From positions 1-64,000 of the forward strand of contig JAKARS010000005.1 of NCBI GenBank assembly GCA_021828375.1: DNA of 64,000 nt. Direction: 5' to 3'. Numbering within the stretch: position 1 is the first letter of the stretch; each line of letters opens with the position of its first letter. The translations under genes were made by a program, and so were the position numbers. This stretch comes from Nitrospirota bacterium. GTDB taxonomy: Bacteria > Nitrospirota > Leptospirillia > Leptospirillales > Leptospirillaceae. Below are positions 27,275-36,701 of this stretch, one piece after another. The notes under the pieces are model-generated. The model did not search any database, was not told the origin of the DNA, and saw only the letters and a program-made list of their open reading frames with translations.

Positions 27275-29122
27275 ATGAAGGGAAAATACAAGCTTCACAT
27301 ACCAGATTATCAGTACTATGCCGATCAGGTGGCCTGCCGGAAAGCCTGTCCGGTAGGCACTGATGCCGGCGGATATGTTCAGGCAATTGCTCAAGGCCGC
27401 TATGAGCGCGCCTATGCCATCGCCCGAGGGCCCAACCCGTTTGCCTCGGTATGCGGGTGGGTTTGCAACGCACCCTGTGAGTCGGCGTGTACGCGGGGGA
27501 ATATTGATGCCCCGGTAACGATTCGGGCCCTCAAGAGATTTGTGACTGAAAAGTTTGGGGCAGAAGCCGTCTCTGATCCGGCCTCAACCTTGCGTTATTC
27601 GACAGCGCCCGGGGTTCCTTACGGGAAGGCAACCGGCCCAAAGGTTGCCATAGTCGGCGGCGGCCCTGCCGGTCTTTCTGCAGCCCATGATCTGGCTCGT
27701 CTCGGTTATCGTGTCACGATCTTTGAGGCTCAAGATCGATTGGGTGGTCTCTTTTATCTCGTTCCGGAATATCGTCTTCCTCGTCCGCTATTCCAGGCGG
27801 AGATCGCGGCGATCCTCAGCATGGGGGTTGAGGCCCGCCTCAATGTCAAGGTCGGCAAGGATGTTACCCTCGCCCAGCTTCGCGAAGAGTATGCCGCGGT
27901 TGTTCTTTCGTCTGGTGCATGGGGAAGTCGTCAGGTCCCATTTGAAGGGCGCGAGCTTGAAGGCGTTTATTCAGCCCTTCCCTTCCTCCAGTCGGTCTAT
28001 CACCGACATGATCCCCTTCCGATCGGCCCTCGCCCTGTCGTTGTCGGGGCAGGAAATGTGGCGATGGATGTGGTAAGAACAGCCATTCGCGTTCCCGGGG
28101 TGGAGAAGGTCACGGTTGTGACCCTTGAAACATGGGACGAGATGCCGGCTGATGATCTTGAGATTGAAGATGCGGTCCACGAAGGCGCAGAATTTGCAGT
28201 TCGTCTAGGGACAAAGCGTATCCTGGGTTCTGGTGGAAGATTTGAAGGTCTTGAAGTCAAGAAGGTGCTCTCGGTATTCGATGATCAGGGACGATTCTCT
28301 CCGTCGTTTGATGAGGAAAAAATCAGTGTGGTCCATGGATCGTCTGTCACCTTCGCAATCGGCCAGGTGATTGATACGACCTATGTTCCGGAAGATCTTG
28401 AAGGCATCGTCGGCCGCAATGGGGTCATTCGTGCGAACATGCATACCATGGATACAGGTGTTCCAGGGGTCTTTGCTGCCGGAGATGTTGTTACGGGGCC
28501 GAGGATCTTCATAGACGCTATTGCCGGAGGGCAAAAAGCTGCCCAATCGGTTCACTCCTACCTGATGAAGCGGGGAGTGGCAAAGAATCTCAGCGGTATT
28601 TCGACGCCGATTCCCCATCGTGCGAATCCATCGCCGATCTGGCCTGAAGATTTTAATAAAAAAGGCTACTATACGATTGAGCGGAAGAATCCGGATTTGC
28701 TTCATCCTGATTTCCGTAGGACAAACTTTGATCTTGCAGAACTCTCCATGACCGAAGAGCAGGCGCGTACTCAGGCCTCTCGCTGTTTGACCTGTCATGT
28801 GAATCCGATCTTTGAGGGACATAAGTGTGTGCTATGCGGGGGATGTGTCGATGTTTGCCCCGAATATGCCTTGAAGATGGTTCCTCTTGCCGATGTGGAT
28901 CTTGAGCATGGCAAAATGGAGCCGCTTGTCGAGGCTTTTACCGAAACGGAAATCTCTCCAGACCACATTGAAGAGCCGGTTGTTCAAACTCTTTCGCAGT
29001 CAACGGCAATGATATGGGACGGGATGCGCTGCATCCGGTGCGGATTGTGCGCAAAGCGCTGCCCCACCGGGGCCATCGCCATGGAACATCTCGAAATTAA
29101 ACAGGAGGTTGCGCTCCAATGA
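27275..29122 (+). CDS. Fe-S flavoprotein oxidoreductase (GltD-like) with C-terminal ferredoxin domain
   Basis: This 615-residue cytoplasmic protein should move electrons between NAD(P)H, FAD and Fe-S clusters. The N-terminal helical domain carries C21, C25, C60, C64, C68 and C72, as in glutamate synthase small subunit. The FAD motif GGGPAGLSA is at 128-136 and the NAD(P) motif GAGNVAMD at 258-265. Ferredoxin-type groups follow: C504/C507 with C518, C521, C524, C528, and C586, C589, C592, C596. GGAGGAGG precedes the ATG. It heads the bc operon and overlaps the Rieske gene by 4 bases, so it is probably a subunit or direct partner of that complex, not a glutamate synthase. Confidence 0.85.
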   Translation: MKGKYKLHIPDYQYYADQVACRKACPVGTDAGGYVQAIAQGRYERAYAIARGPNPFASVCGWVCNAPCESACTRGNIDAPVTIRALKRFVTEKFGAEAVSDPASTLRYSTAPGVPYGKATGPKVAIVGGGPAGLSAAHDLARLGYRVTIFEAQDRLGGLFYLVPEYRLPRPLFQAEIAAILSMGVEARLNVKVGKDVTLAQLREEYAAVVLSSGAWGSRQVPFEGRELEGVYSALPFLQSVYHRHDPLPIGPRPVVVGAGNVAMDVVRTAIRVPGVEKVTVVTLETWDEMPADDLEIEDAVHEGAEFAVRLGTKRILGSGGRFEGLEVKKVLSVFDDQGRFSPSFDEEKISVVHGSSVTFAIGQVIDTTYVPEDLEGIVGRNGVIRANMHTMDTGVPGVFAAGDVVTGPRIFIDAIAGGQKAAQSVHSYLMKRGVAKNLSGISTPIPHRANPSPIWPEDFNKKGYYTIERKNPDLLHPDFRRTNFDLAELSMTEEQARTQASRCLTCHVNPIFEGHKCVLCGGCVDVCPEYALKMVPLADVDLEHGKMEPLVEAFTETEISPDHIEEPVVQTLSQSTAMIWDGMRCIRCGLCAKRCPTGAIAMEHLEIKQEVALQ

Positions 29123-29739
29123 CAAATCTAACGGCCCAAACGCAACACCCCGGAGACACCGGTGATATGGCAAGTCCCGCCGATAAGGGGCGAAGAAAAT
29201 TTCTCGTGGCAGCGGGATGGTCCCTCATGGGCGCTTCGATGGCTGGGACGGCATTTGCTGCATACAAGTACCTTTTCCCTCCAGTTCTCTATGAGCCACC
29301 GACTGTTTTCAAGATCGGTCATGTCTCGATCTATGGTCTGGGAGTGGACGAGCGCTGGAAGCTGAAGGGGCGTTTCTGGGTTGTCCGAAACATGAGGGGA
29401 ATCTACAACATGATTTCCATCTGCCGTCATCTCGGCTGTACTCCGAATTGGTTCCCGGACCAGAAGAGATTCCGATGTCCATGTCATGGGTCGATTTACG
29501 ATGCTCATGGCAATGTTCGTGGGGGACCTGCTCCAAGAACGCTCTGGCGTGGTCAAATCACCCGTGATCCTCTTGACGGGGAGTTGATCGTCAATACGGT
29601 GATCCGGCTTGACCCGGATCCGGTTCAGACGCCCCAAGGCCTCTGGGTCAAAGAAAAGGTCAAGGAAGTCACACCTTTCTACATTGATCATTCAGCTCCT
29701 GCAGGAGCTTCTTGCGCCTCCAACCGCCTTCTCTGCTGA
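29119..29739 (+). CDS. petA: Rieske iron-sulfur protein of the bc complex
   Basis: This 206-residue membrane-anchored 2Fe-2S protein takes electrons from quinol. A GRRKFL twin-arginine-like motif at 24-29 comes just before the single membrane helix (about 30-50). The cluster ligands and disulfide cysteines are C102-x-H104-xx-C107 and C120-x-C122-H123. The segment between the two boxes is short. The ATG overlaps the flavoprotein stop. After it comes a 188-base gap with two hairpins before cytochrome b. The name follows bacterial Rieske usage. Confidence 0.93.
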   Translation: MTNLTAQTQHPGDTGDMASPADKGRRKFLVAAGWSLMGASMAGTAFAAYKYLFPPVLYEPPTVFKIGHVSIYGLGVDERWKLKGRFWVVRNMRGIYNMISICRHLGCTPNWFPDQKRFRCPCHGSIYDAHGNVRGGPAPRTLWRGQITRDPLDGELIVNTVIRLDPDPVQTPQGLWVKEKVKEVTPFYIDHSAPAGASCASNRLLC

Positions 29740-29782
29740 TTGGGGCGGTCAATATAAACTCACGGATTCGTTAGCGGTTAAA

Positions 29783-29812
29783 CGGTGACGCATGATTCAT
29801 CATGCGTCACCG
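29783..29812 (+). repeat. perfect 13-bp hairpin inside the bc operon
   Basis: CGGTGACGCATGA at 29783-29795 and its exact reverse complement at 29800-29812 flank the loop TTCA. No T-run follows, so it is not an ordinary terminator. A second, weaker hairpin lies at 29821-29843 (TGCA-A-GGAT with ATCC-C-TGCA). Likely roles are mRNA processing or protection between the Rieske and cytochrome b cistrons. Confidence 0.8.
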
Positions 29813-29927
29813 CACACCCATGCAAGGATCCTTTATCCCTGCACCAGTTCCGAGTCGCCAATGGACATCGGAAAATCTGGCCGATGCTTATCAGGGAATG
29901 GTCCTATTAACGGAAGGGACTTAAGGC

Positions 29928-30689
29928 ATGCTCCAGAAAATTAAAAACGAGATCGTCGAATCTCAGATCTTCAAATCTGTTTTTCGGCACGGCTATCCCG
30001 ACAACGACCTCGACCGGGCCTATGCAATCTTTTCAAGCGTCTTCCTTCATATCCATCCGGTCAAGGTTCGCCGTTCGGCACTCAGAATGCGTTATACCTT
30101 TTGCCTCGGGGGAATTACCCTCTTTCTTTTCATCATATTGGCTGTAACAGGAATTTGGCTCATGTTCTACTATACTCCTTATACCGGGTTGGCCTATCGC
30201 AATATTAAAGATCTCCAGTTCGTCATCTTCGGCGGAAACCTGATGCGCGATCTTCACCGTTTCGCCGCCCATGGAATGGTTCTCTTCGTATGGCTTCATA
30301 TGACCCGTGTGTTTCTTACCGGTGCCTACAAAGCGCCTCGTGAATTTAACTGGGTGGTTGGTGTGGTCCTGCTTGTGAATACTCTGGTCCTTTCTTGGAC
30401 AGGATATCTTCTTCCCTGGGACCAGCTCGCTTACTGGGCAGTGACGGTCGGTGCCAAGATGGCCTCTTATACCCCCCTTATCGGACAAAACGGTCCTTGG
30501 GGGCCACAGCTTGGATTCCTTCCGACGAACGACATCATGTTTATGCTTCTCGGTGGAACGGTGGTGGGCCAAAATGCCCTCATCCGATTCTACGTGCTTC
30601 ATTGTGTCGTCCTTCCGCTCGTCGTCACAGTCTTTCTTGCGGTCCATTTCTGGCGGATCCGGAAAGATGGTTTCTCCGGTCCCCTCTAA
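29928..30689 (+). CDS. petB: cytochrome b6-type subunit (N-terminal half of cytochrome b)
   Basis: This 253-residue, four-helix membrane subunit binds two b hemes. Heme ligands are H110/H124 and H225/H240. Spacings of 14 and 15 are those of cytochrome b6, not of bc1 (14 and 14). C59 in CLGGIT aligns with the b6 cysteine (C35 in plants) that holds heme c-n (c-i) covalently. TGYLLPWDQ, ending in helix C/D, and the C-terminal RKDGFSGPL are also b6-like. The ribosome site AAGG precedes the ATG at 29928. Confidence 0.93.
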   Translation: MLQKIKNEIVESQIFKSVFRHGYPDNDLDRAYAIFSSVFLHIHPVKVRRSALRMRYTFCLGGITLFLFIILAVTGIWLMFYYTPYTGLAYRNIKDLQFVIFGGNLMRDLHRFAAHGMVLFVWLHMTRVFLTGAYKAPREFNWVVGVVLLVNTLVLSWTGYLLPWDQLAYWAVTVGAKMASYTPLIGQNGPWGPQLGFLPTNDIMFMLLGGTVVGQNALIRFYVLHCVVLPLVVTVFLAVHFWRIRKDGFSGPL

Positions 30690-30775
30690 GGCTGTTCTTG
30701 GGGACCGCCGCACTTATGGCATAAATGGTTATTATATGAGCCGTTGAAAGTGTTATATGGAGAGGTGGGGCAATA

Positions 30776-31606
30776 ATGGATGAAAAGGTGACCCGGGAGA
30801 TTTTTCCCCGCGACTCGAGAAAGTCTTACGGACTTGTCGAGCTAATGAAAAAGACGGCACCCATCGTCAAGAAGGAGCCAGAAGACACCGTCTATGTCTG
30901 GCCGAACCTACTGATGATCGAGATCATTTGTGCCATCCTCGTGACAGTCGGTCTTATGGTTTTGATTCAGTTTGAACATGCTCCCCTTCGTTCCTTGGCC
31001 GATCCTTCGACCACGCCGAATCCTATGCGCGCTCCTTGGTACTTCCTTGGCCTTCAGGAGTTGCTCGTTTACTTCGATCCATGGTATGCCGGAGTGGTGT
31101 TGCCAGGAATGATTATTGTCGGACTGATGCTCTTCCCATACCTTGATGTGAATCCCAAGGGGGTCGGATACTACACATATTCTGAGCGCAAGTTTGCACT
31201 CTTCAACTACTCCTTCGGCTTTGCGATCTGGTGGATCACGATTATTATCGGAACTTACCTTCGTGGTCTGGACTGGCAGTGGTATTGGCCTTGGAGCAAC
31301 CATCTGGAGCACATGAATCCGGCTCTGGTGACTCTTATTCCCCTCCACCTTATCTTTGTGAATTGGTTTCACGTAAGCGAAGGCGTGGGCAAGCTCTTTG
31401 GAGACATCATCTTCATCGGGTACTTTGCGCTCGGGACAATCATCCCGATGATCGTCTGGAAGCCAATGTACAAGGCGATGGGCTTGTGGCGCTATCTGAC
31501 ATTCTCCTTCTTCTTCCTTTCGATGATGGGGGTTGCGCTCAAGATCGTGCTTAGACTTCTCTTTAACGTCAAATATGTACTTGTCACACCTTGGATCAAT
31601 ATCTGA
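30776..31606 (+). CDS. petD: cytochrome bc complex subunit IV-like protein (C-terminal half of cytochrome b)
   Basis: This membrane protein of 276 residues is longer than plant subunit IV (about 160). The core is NPMRAPWYFLGLQEL, where the quinol-site PEWY of other families is APWY (87-89). At least five to six helices follow, more than the three of subunit IV. The extra helices make a C-terminal extension similar to the longer cytochrome b halves of Gram-positive and Nitrospira-type complexes. GGAGAGGTGGGG precedes the ATG. No heme-binding CxxCH is present. Confidence 0.88.
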   Translation: MDEKVTREIFPRDSRKSYGLVELMKKTAPIVKKEPEDTVYVWPNLLMIEIICAILVTVGLMVLIQFEHAPLRSLADPSTTPNPMRAPWYFLGLQELLVYFDPWYAGVVLPGMIIVGLMLFPYLDVNPKGVGYYTYSERKFALFNYSFGFAIWWITIIIGTYLRGLDWQWYWPWSNHLEHMNPALVTLIPLHLIFVNWFHVSEGVGKLFGDIIFIGYFALGTIIPMIVWKPMYKAMGLWRYLTFSFFFLSMMGVALKIVLRLLFNVKYVLVTPWINI

Positions 31607-31704
31607 CGATATTAACGCACTGACTTGTCACGGAGGGGCAGCCTGCCCGCTAGCCCTGCCTCCGATACGTCAAAATGTCCGGCCTGTTCGGGCAAGGAGG
31701 TTCG

Positions 31705-31920
31705 ATGGACCAGTTTCATCAGTTACTCAATGCCCCCTGGGTTGAGGAGTATTTCGGCTATCCCTACCGAATTGGTATCTCTTTGACTCTATTCGTTGGC
31801 ACTGCCATTTTCTATTACCTTGTCATTTGGTTCCAGAAGTGGCAGGAAGGGTCTTTCTATCCTGAGGGGCACCCCCTTCGTAAGTCGGCCCAAAGCACGG
31901 AAAGGGGACGAAAAGAATGA
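31705..31920 (+). CDS. small single-span subunit of the bc operon
   Basis: This 71-residue protein has one membrane helix (about 22-42), a short N-terminal amphipathic part and a charged tail. AAGGAGG lies 4 bases before the ATG at 31705; an ATG at 31675 would add 10 residues. Its stop overlaps the ATG of the tetraheme cytochrome c. I do not recognise the family. Its place suggests a small accessory subunit, comparable in position to the small subunits of b6f complexes. Confidence 0.7.
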   Translation: MDQFHQLLNAPWVEEYFGYPYRIGISLTLFVGTAIFYYLVIWFQKWQEGSFYPEGHPLRKSAQSTERGRKE

Positions 31921-32876
31921 AAATGCGCATTTATGCCCTTTTTTTCCTCTCGACAGTTCTTCTCGGAGGAGTCTTTTTCTATGAGTTATATAAAGATACC
32001 CACCCAGAATGGATGACGTATCAACGCTCCTACTATCAGCTCTTGGCCAAAATCACGAAAAAGCCTGAGCTTGCCAACTCCACTCTGACGGTGGTTCAGA
32101 TCTGGAACCCGATCATGAACAAGCCAGACCGTTGTATGACCTGTCATATGGGGATTTCAGTTCCTGCGTTCAAGACCGCCCCGGAGCCATTTACCACACA
32201 TCCTGACCTCTCCGGTTACATCGGAAAGCACCCTTTTGAAAAGTTCGGATGCACTATTTGTCATGATGGCCAAGGGGTAGCCACCACAGTTGCAGAAGCC
32301 CATGGATTCAATGTGTCACTTAATTACCAGCCAAAGCGGGGAGCGTTTGCCGAAGCCTCCTGTTTAAAGTGCCATACAGACCTTTTCAAACCGGGAATCA
32401 ATCCCCCGATGACTCCCTTTCTAAACCTTGCAAAGAAGACGATTGTTCAGAAAGGTTGTGGATCCTGCCATACCATGACCCAGTTTAACCTTCATGGAGT
32501 CTTGGCTCCTGATCTTTCGGGTTTCGGAAGTCGTACGGAGCTGGGCTTCTATAACGTCCATGACTTTAACCATGTCGGAGGGCTTCACTCAGAGCGAGAA
32601 TGGGAGTGGGAGCATTTTAAAAACCCACGGAAGATTTCTCCGGGCATTCCTGCATTTAAGGTTCCGCCCACCATCATGCCTAACTTCCACCTGACGGATC
32701 TCCAGACCACTGCCCTTACCACATGGGTCTTGGGGCTTGACGATCCTTCGGTCATTACCATTCCGCAGAAATACCTTCCGATCGACCGTGATAATGGTCG
32801 CCCGATTCCCATCCCCATCACGAATTATAAGGGCGTCTTCATCCCGGGAGAGCCTAAGGCTGACCAATCAAATTAA
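31917..32876 (+). CDS. membrane-anchored tetraheme cytochrome c
   Basis: This is a periplasmic electron carrier of 319 residues, held by an N-terminal helix at about 5-22. Four CxxCH sites are visible: C73-H77, C112-H116, C149-H153 and C181-H185. The last site and the region after it resemble a class I cytochrome c with a possible distal ligand near PTIMPNFHLTD. It replaces cytochrome c1 or f as the acceptor from the Rieske protein. It is last in the operon, which ends at a clear terminator 24 bases later. Confidence 0.9.
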   Translation: MKMRIYALFFLSTVLLGGVFFYELYKDTHPEWMTYQRSYYQLLAKITKKPELANSTLTVVQIWNPIMNKPDRCMTCHMGISVPAFKTAPEPFTTHPDLSGYIGKHPFEKFGCTICHDGQGVATTVAEAHGFNVSLNYQPKRGAFAEASCLKCHTDLFKPGINPPMTPFLNLAKKTIVQKGCGSCHTMTQFNLHGVLAPDLSGFGSRTELGFYNVHDFNHVGGLHSEREWEWEHFKNPRKISPGIPAFKVPPTIMPNFHLTDLQTTALTTWVLGLDDPSVITIPQKYLPIDRDNGRPIPIPITNYKGVFIPGEPKADQSN

Positions 32877-32899
32877 TCATGGTTAATCTTCACTAAAGG

Positions 32900-32928
32900 C
32901 GGCAGGAGAAATCCTGCCGTTTTTTTTT
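32900..32928 (+). terminator. intrinsic terminator of the bc operon
   Basis: CGGCAGGA (32900-32907) pairs with TCCTGCCG (32912-32919) around a GAAA tetraloop, followed by nine T. Confidence 0.95.
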
Positions 32929-33011
32929 GAAAAATTCCTCGAATTGAAATCCTTTGTCAGAATAAAATAAGAGGACCAGTAACCCACTCTATGGAAAGAA
33001 GCCACAATTAG

Positions 33012-33977
33012 ATGATCGAAGCAATAAATCTCAAGAAGGTCTACAGGTCAAGACGCGGAGATCGAGTAGCCGTCGATGGAATATCATTTTCTGTCCGGGA
33101 GGGAGAGTTTTTTTCATTCTTGGGTCCAAACGGGGCCGGTAAAACGACAACCATTCAAATGATGGTGGCGCTCCTTGCACCAACAAGCGGAGAGATCATC
33201 ATTGACGGCCTGAATGTCGTGACCTATCCACATCAGGTAAGGCAACGAATAGGAATTATTTTCCAAGACCCCAGCCTTGATGACCGGTTGACCGCATGGG
33301 AGAACCTCGAATTTCATGGCCGACTCTATGGCATTGATTCGCGAACACGCGATAAAAGGAGCAATTTTCTCCTTGACGTTATGGGGATCTCAGAAAGACG
33401 CAATGATCTTGTCCGAACCTTCTCCGGAGGAATGAAAAGACGCCTTGAAATTGCGCGGGGTCTTCTTCATTCACCCCGACTTCTCATCCTCGATGAACCG
33501 ACGTTGGGACTCGACCCTCATTCCCGACGGTCTGTCTGGGAATACATACACCGTGTACGAAGAGACGTTGGGATGACAGTTTTTCTGACCACACATTATC
33601 TTGAAGAGGCAGACTCATCTGACCGGGTTGCAATCATGAGCTCTGGAAAAATCGTGGCGCAAGGGACCCCTGACCGCCTGAAAAAAGACCTCTCATCCGA
33701 AATGCTCTCTGTGGAAACAGCAAATCCTGATGCCCTCAATGCTTATCTGATTGCCCATTACCCCTCTTTGCAGAACCAAATTAGAAGAGAAGGCGATGGG
33801 ATCCTCCTTTTTCCCCTTCCTCCGGGAATCGACCTCTCTCCTTGGGACCTTCTTCGTTCAATTCCTTTGCCGATTCGTGAGGCCTCGGTCAGACGCCCCA
33901 ACCTTGATGATGTTTTCATTTACCATACGGGAAGTGGTTTGAAAAATGAAAATGCCGACAAAAGGGGGGAACGATGA
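33012..33977 (+). CDS. ABC transporter ATPase (DrrA/CcmA-like)
   Basis: This is the ATP-binding subunit of an ABC-2 exporter, 321 residues. Walker A GPNGAGKTT is at 38-46, the Q-loop is in IIFQDPSLD, the signature SGGMKRR is at 138-144, Walker B LLILDEP at 157-163, and the switch histidine is in TTHYLEEAD. The 90-residue tail after the core is typical of DrrA-type ATPases. The permease overlaps by 4 bases. Substrates of this group are drugs, lipids or polysaccharides and cannot be chosen here. Confidence 0.92.
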   Translation: MIEAINLKKVYRSRRGDRVAVDGISFSVREGEFFSFLGPNGAGKTTTIQMMVALLAPTSGEIIIDGLNVVTYPHQVRQRIGIIFQDPSLDDRLTAWENLEFHGRLYGIDSRTRDKRSNFLLDVMGISERRNDLVRTFSGGMKRRLEIARGLLHSPRLLILDEPTLGLDPHSRRSVWEYIHRVRRDVGMTVFLTTHYLEEADSSDRVAIMSSGKIVAQGTPDRLKKDLSSEMLSVETANPDALNAYLIAHYPSLQNQIRREGDGILLFPLPPGIDLSPWDLLRSIPLPIREASVRRPNLDDVFIYHTGSGLKNENADKRGER

Positions 33978-34813
33978 TGATGGAAAAAGATGTCTCCTTT
34001 AAGGCAACATTGGGGGGAGCCCCGCCCATATTGGCCTCACCACTCAAGCGAGACCTGATGGGGATTTATACCCTGTGGCAACGGGATGTGATTCGCCTCT
34101 GGCGGGACAGGATTCGCCTTGTCGGTTCCTTCATTCAACCCCTTTTATTTCTCTTCATTCTCGGAAGCGGACTGTCCCCGCGAATGGGGGCAATGGGAAT
34201 CATGCGTTCGGGGGGCCCCCTGGGCTATCAGGGATTCCTTTTTCCCGGAATTGTGGCGATGAGCGTTCTGTTCACCGCCTCCTTTGCAGGGGTGGCCATT
34301 GTCTGGGATCGGGAGGTTGGATTTTTGAAGGAGGTCTTGGTGGCCCCCCTTTCCCGGACTGCCGTAGTCCTTGGAAAGATTTTCGGTGGGGCGACAAACT
34401 CTGTTGTACAGGGAAGCCTGATTTTACTTCTCTTTCCACTCTTCCACCTCCACATCTCCCCTGAAAGATTGATCCTGGCATTTCTTGTCATGATTCTCAT
34501 CGGACTGACCCAAACCTCGGTGGGGGTTCTTCTGGGAGTGAGAATGACCTCAAGTCAGGGGTTTATGGTATTGATGAATTTTGTCATACTCCCGCTCTTT
34601 TTCCTTTCGGGGGCACTCTATCCCCTCGACCGTCTTCCAGGGTGGCTCTCTGTCGCCTCCCGCGTCGATCCTCTGTCATACGGCGTTGACCTGCTCCGAT
34701 GGGACTTGGTGGGGGTCCATTATCACTCCCTATGGACAGATCTCAGCAGTCTTTTCGTTTTTATGGGGATCATGGGGGTTCTTTCAGTTGTTCTGTTTAA
34801 CAAAACGGACTAA
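33974..34813 (+). CDS. ABC-2 type permease (DrrB-like)
   Basis: This membrane partner of the preceding ATPase has 279 residues, with six helices and the ABC-2 block ending in FLSGALYPLDRLPGWL. The N-terminal 40 residues are cytoplasmic. It starts by ATGA overlap with the ATPase and is followed by yajQ after 31 bases. Confidence 0.9.
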   Translation: MMMEKDVSFKATLGGAPPILASPLKRDLMGIYTLWQRDVIRLWRDRIRLVGSFIQPLLFLFILGSGLSPRMGAMGIMRSGGPLGYQGFLFPGIVAMSVLFTASFAGVAIVWDREVGFLKEVLVAPLSRTAVVLGKIFGGATNSVVQGSLILLLFPLFHLHISPERLILAFLVMILIGLTQTSVGVLLGVRMTSSQGFMVLMNFVILPLFFLSGALYPLDRLPGWLSVASRVDPLSYGVDLLRWDLVGVHYHSLWTDLSSLFVFMGIMGVLSVVLFNKTD

Positions 34814-34844
34814 TCTAGAACTAGTTTTGTTTGTGGAGGTAAAA

Positions 34845-35336
34845 ATGGCTACAGAGGCGTCTTTCGATGTGGTGTCAAAGGTTGATCTTCAGGAGGCAAA
34901 AAATGCCGTTGATCAGGCCCTGAAAGAAATTGGGACGCGATTTGATCTCAAGGACAGTGGCTCCCGGATCGAGTGGGAAAAAGAGGAGCTTGTCGTATCG
35001 GCCAAAGACGCTCACAAATTAACGGCTGTGATCGATATCCTCGAATCCAAGATGATCCGTCGGGGAATTCCCCTGAAGAACCTTGATAAGAAAAAAATTG
35101 AGGAGGCTCTTGGAGGGACCGTGAGGCAAAGGATTGCGATCAAGCAGGGACTTACAGCGGAAATTGCAAAAAAAGTGGCCCAGGAAATCAAAGGGTCGAA
35201 GCTAAAGGTTCAGGCACAGATTCAAGGAGACAGCGTCCGGGTCAATGGTAAATCCCGAGACGATCTTCAGGCAGTGATTGCTCGTCTGAAAAACGTCGAC
35301 TTTGGTATCGACCTTCAGTTCACGAATTACCGGTAG
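34845..35336 (+). CDS. yajQ: YajQ family nucleotide-binding protein
   Basis: The ATG at 34845 follows GGAGGT and gives 163 residues, exactly the family size. ATEASFDVVSKVDLQE at the start, the repeated RNP-like strands and the ending DFGIDLQFTNYR are diagnostic. YajQ proteins bind nucleic acids or nucleotides, and in Xanthomonas one binds cyclic-di-GMP. That link is of interest because a GGDEF protein lies at 56 kb, but it is not evidence. Confidence 0.94.
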   Translation: MATEASFDVVSKVDLQEAKNAVDQALKEIGTRFDLKDSGSRIEWEKEELVVSAKDAHKLTAVIDILESKMIRRGIPLKNLDKKKIEEALGGTVRQRIAIKQGLTAEIAKKVAQEIKGSKLKVQAQIQGDSVRVNGKSRDDLQAVIARLKNVDFGIDLQFTNYR

Positions 35337-35364
35337 ACGAATAAAAAGGAAGGGGAGATAGGTG

Positions 35365-36363
35365 ATGCGTGCCAAGACATTGAGAAACTTTTTCGGCCCC
35401 ATTTTTGCCGGGACGGCTCTCCTCGCGATGGGAGGATGTATCACAGTCAATCTTTTCCCCCAGGACCGGGGCCTGGAGGAAAAAAAACTACGCCCTCAAG
35501 AGGGAGCCACAGAAAAGGTTGTTTTTCTTCCGATTCGTGGCTTCATCGGAGATCAGGAAAAAAAGGGAGGAACGCCTTTACTCGGTGGAAAAACTGATCA
35601 GGTGCGCCTATTGGATCGGGAGCTTGAAAAGGCGCGACGGGATCCCCATGTCAGAGCCATCATTCTGGATATTGACAGCCCTGGCGGATCAGTCACTGCT
35701 TCAGACCGCCTCTACCACAAGATCCTTCTCTTTCGACAGCGGACGAAGATCCCAGTCATCGCTTTTTTTGGAGATTTGGGAGCGTCGGGAGCCTATTACA
35801 CGGCGATGGGAACGGATGAAGTCTGGGCTCGGCCGACTAGTGTCGTCGGGAGTATCGGGGTCATGATTGCCAACGTCGGGGTGGAAGGCCTGATGAAAAA
35901 AGTTGGGGTGACAGACCGAACTGTCGCCTCGGGGCCTGAAAAGGAAATGGGGTCGCCATTTCGGGAGATGACCCCAGAGGATCGAAGGATATTTGAAGGC
36001 CTTGTGGCAGACTTTTACGCAACCTTTCTTAAAGTTGTGGAGCGGGGTCGGCGAATGGACGCCAACCATCTTGGCCCGTTGGCGGATGGGCGTGTCTTTA
36101 CGGCTCGGCAGGCGTTGGCAGATGGGTTGATTGACCGGGTGGGATATCGATCGGATCTGGTGAGTCATCTCAAGAAAAAGTTGGGTGTGAACAAACTGAT
36201 GCTGGTGACTTATCGAGAGTCTGACGAAGGGTCGCCCTCTCTTCTTGGAATGGAGGCCGGAGGGTTTGGTTCCGTTTCAGCTCAGGCCCTCGCGGGTCTT
36301 ATCCGTTCGCTCGGACCGACTCCCCTCTACTTCTGGTCTCCCGGCGGCCTGACCATGAAATAA
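35365..36363 (+). CDS. sppA: signal peptide peptidase SppA-type serine protease
   Basis: This short-form (36K) SppA cleaves remnant signal peptides in the membrane. It has 332 residues from the ATG at 35365 (a GTG lies just before). The catalytic pair is S141 in LGASGAYYT and K193 in GPEKEMGSP, 52 residues apart as in Bacillus SppA. N-terminal residues 1-25 are a signal or anchor that ends in GGC25, so it may be a lipoprotein, although the lipobox is not canonical. Its 3' end overlaps a minus-strand secreted-protein gene by 37 bases. Confidence 0.93.
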   Translation: MRAKTLRNFFGPIFAGTALLAMGGCITVNLFPQDRGLEEKKLRPQEGATEKVVFLPIRGFIGDQEKKGGTPLLGGKTDQVRLLDRELEKARRDPHVRAIILDIDSPGGSVTASDRLYHKILLFRQRTKIPVIAFFGDLGASGAYYTAMGTDEVWARPTSVVGSIGVMIANVGVEGLMKKVGVTDRTVASGPEKEMGSPFREMTPEDRRIFEGLVADFYATFLKVVERGRRMDANHLGPLADGRVFTARQALADGLIDRVGYRSDLVSHLKKKLGVNKLMLVTYRESDEGSPSLLGMEAGGFGSVSAQALAGLIRSLGPTPLYFWSPGGLTMK

Positions 36364-36701
36364 GGAGCCTCCTGGAGAAGGTGGTGAGTGGGACCCGGGT
36401 AGTGACGGCAGAAACTCTGTCGTTTGGGATTCCTGAGAAAATCCTGAAAGCTATCATCGAGGGCCGGGTCGGGGAAGTGACCGATACGGCAGGCGGCTCC
36501 GAGTGATTCCCAGGTGGTGTGGCTAAAGATTCCCAGAGCCGCCTTGACATGATTCTGGGCCCACCAGACGACAGGAAATTCCTCGCCGGGGGAGGGTAGC
36601 CCTGCGGGTTGAGCCGCGTGGGGTTCGCCGACGAGAAGGATGATGGAGGCGCAAAGCAACAAAAGAATGCGGGAGAGGCATGACCGCGGAATTGTTTTCA
36701 C
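36327..36701 (-). CDS. small exported protein of unknown function
   Basis: This 124-residue protein has a good signal peptide (about 1-30, cut after PHAAQ). The mature part has two cysteines (LGAACRIG and SFCRHYP), several histidines and tryptophans, and no family I recognise. It starts with GTG inside the stop of the glycerate kinase (GTGA), which supports it as real. Its 3' end runs into the end of sppA on the other strand. Confidence 0.6.
   Translation of the reverse strand: MKTIPRSCLSRILLLLCASIILLVGEPHAAQPAGLPSPGEEFPVVWWAQNHVKAALGIFSHTTWESLGAACRIGHFPDPALDDSFQDFLRNPKRQSFCRHYPGPTHHLLQEAPYFMVRPPGDQK

Noticed and set aside
34812-34827. TCTAGAACTAGT, identical to part of a common cloning-vector polylinker
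   Set aside because: Only 12 bases match, and the flanking sequence is the natural end of the permease gene and the ribosome site of yajQ. It is a chance match, not vector contamination.
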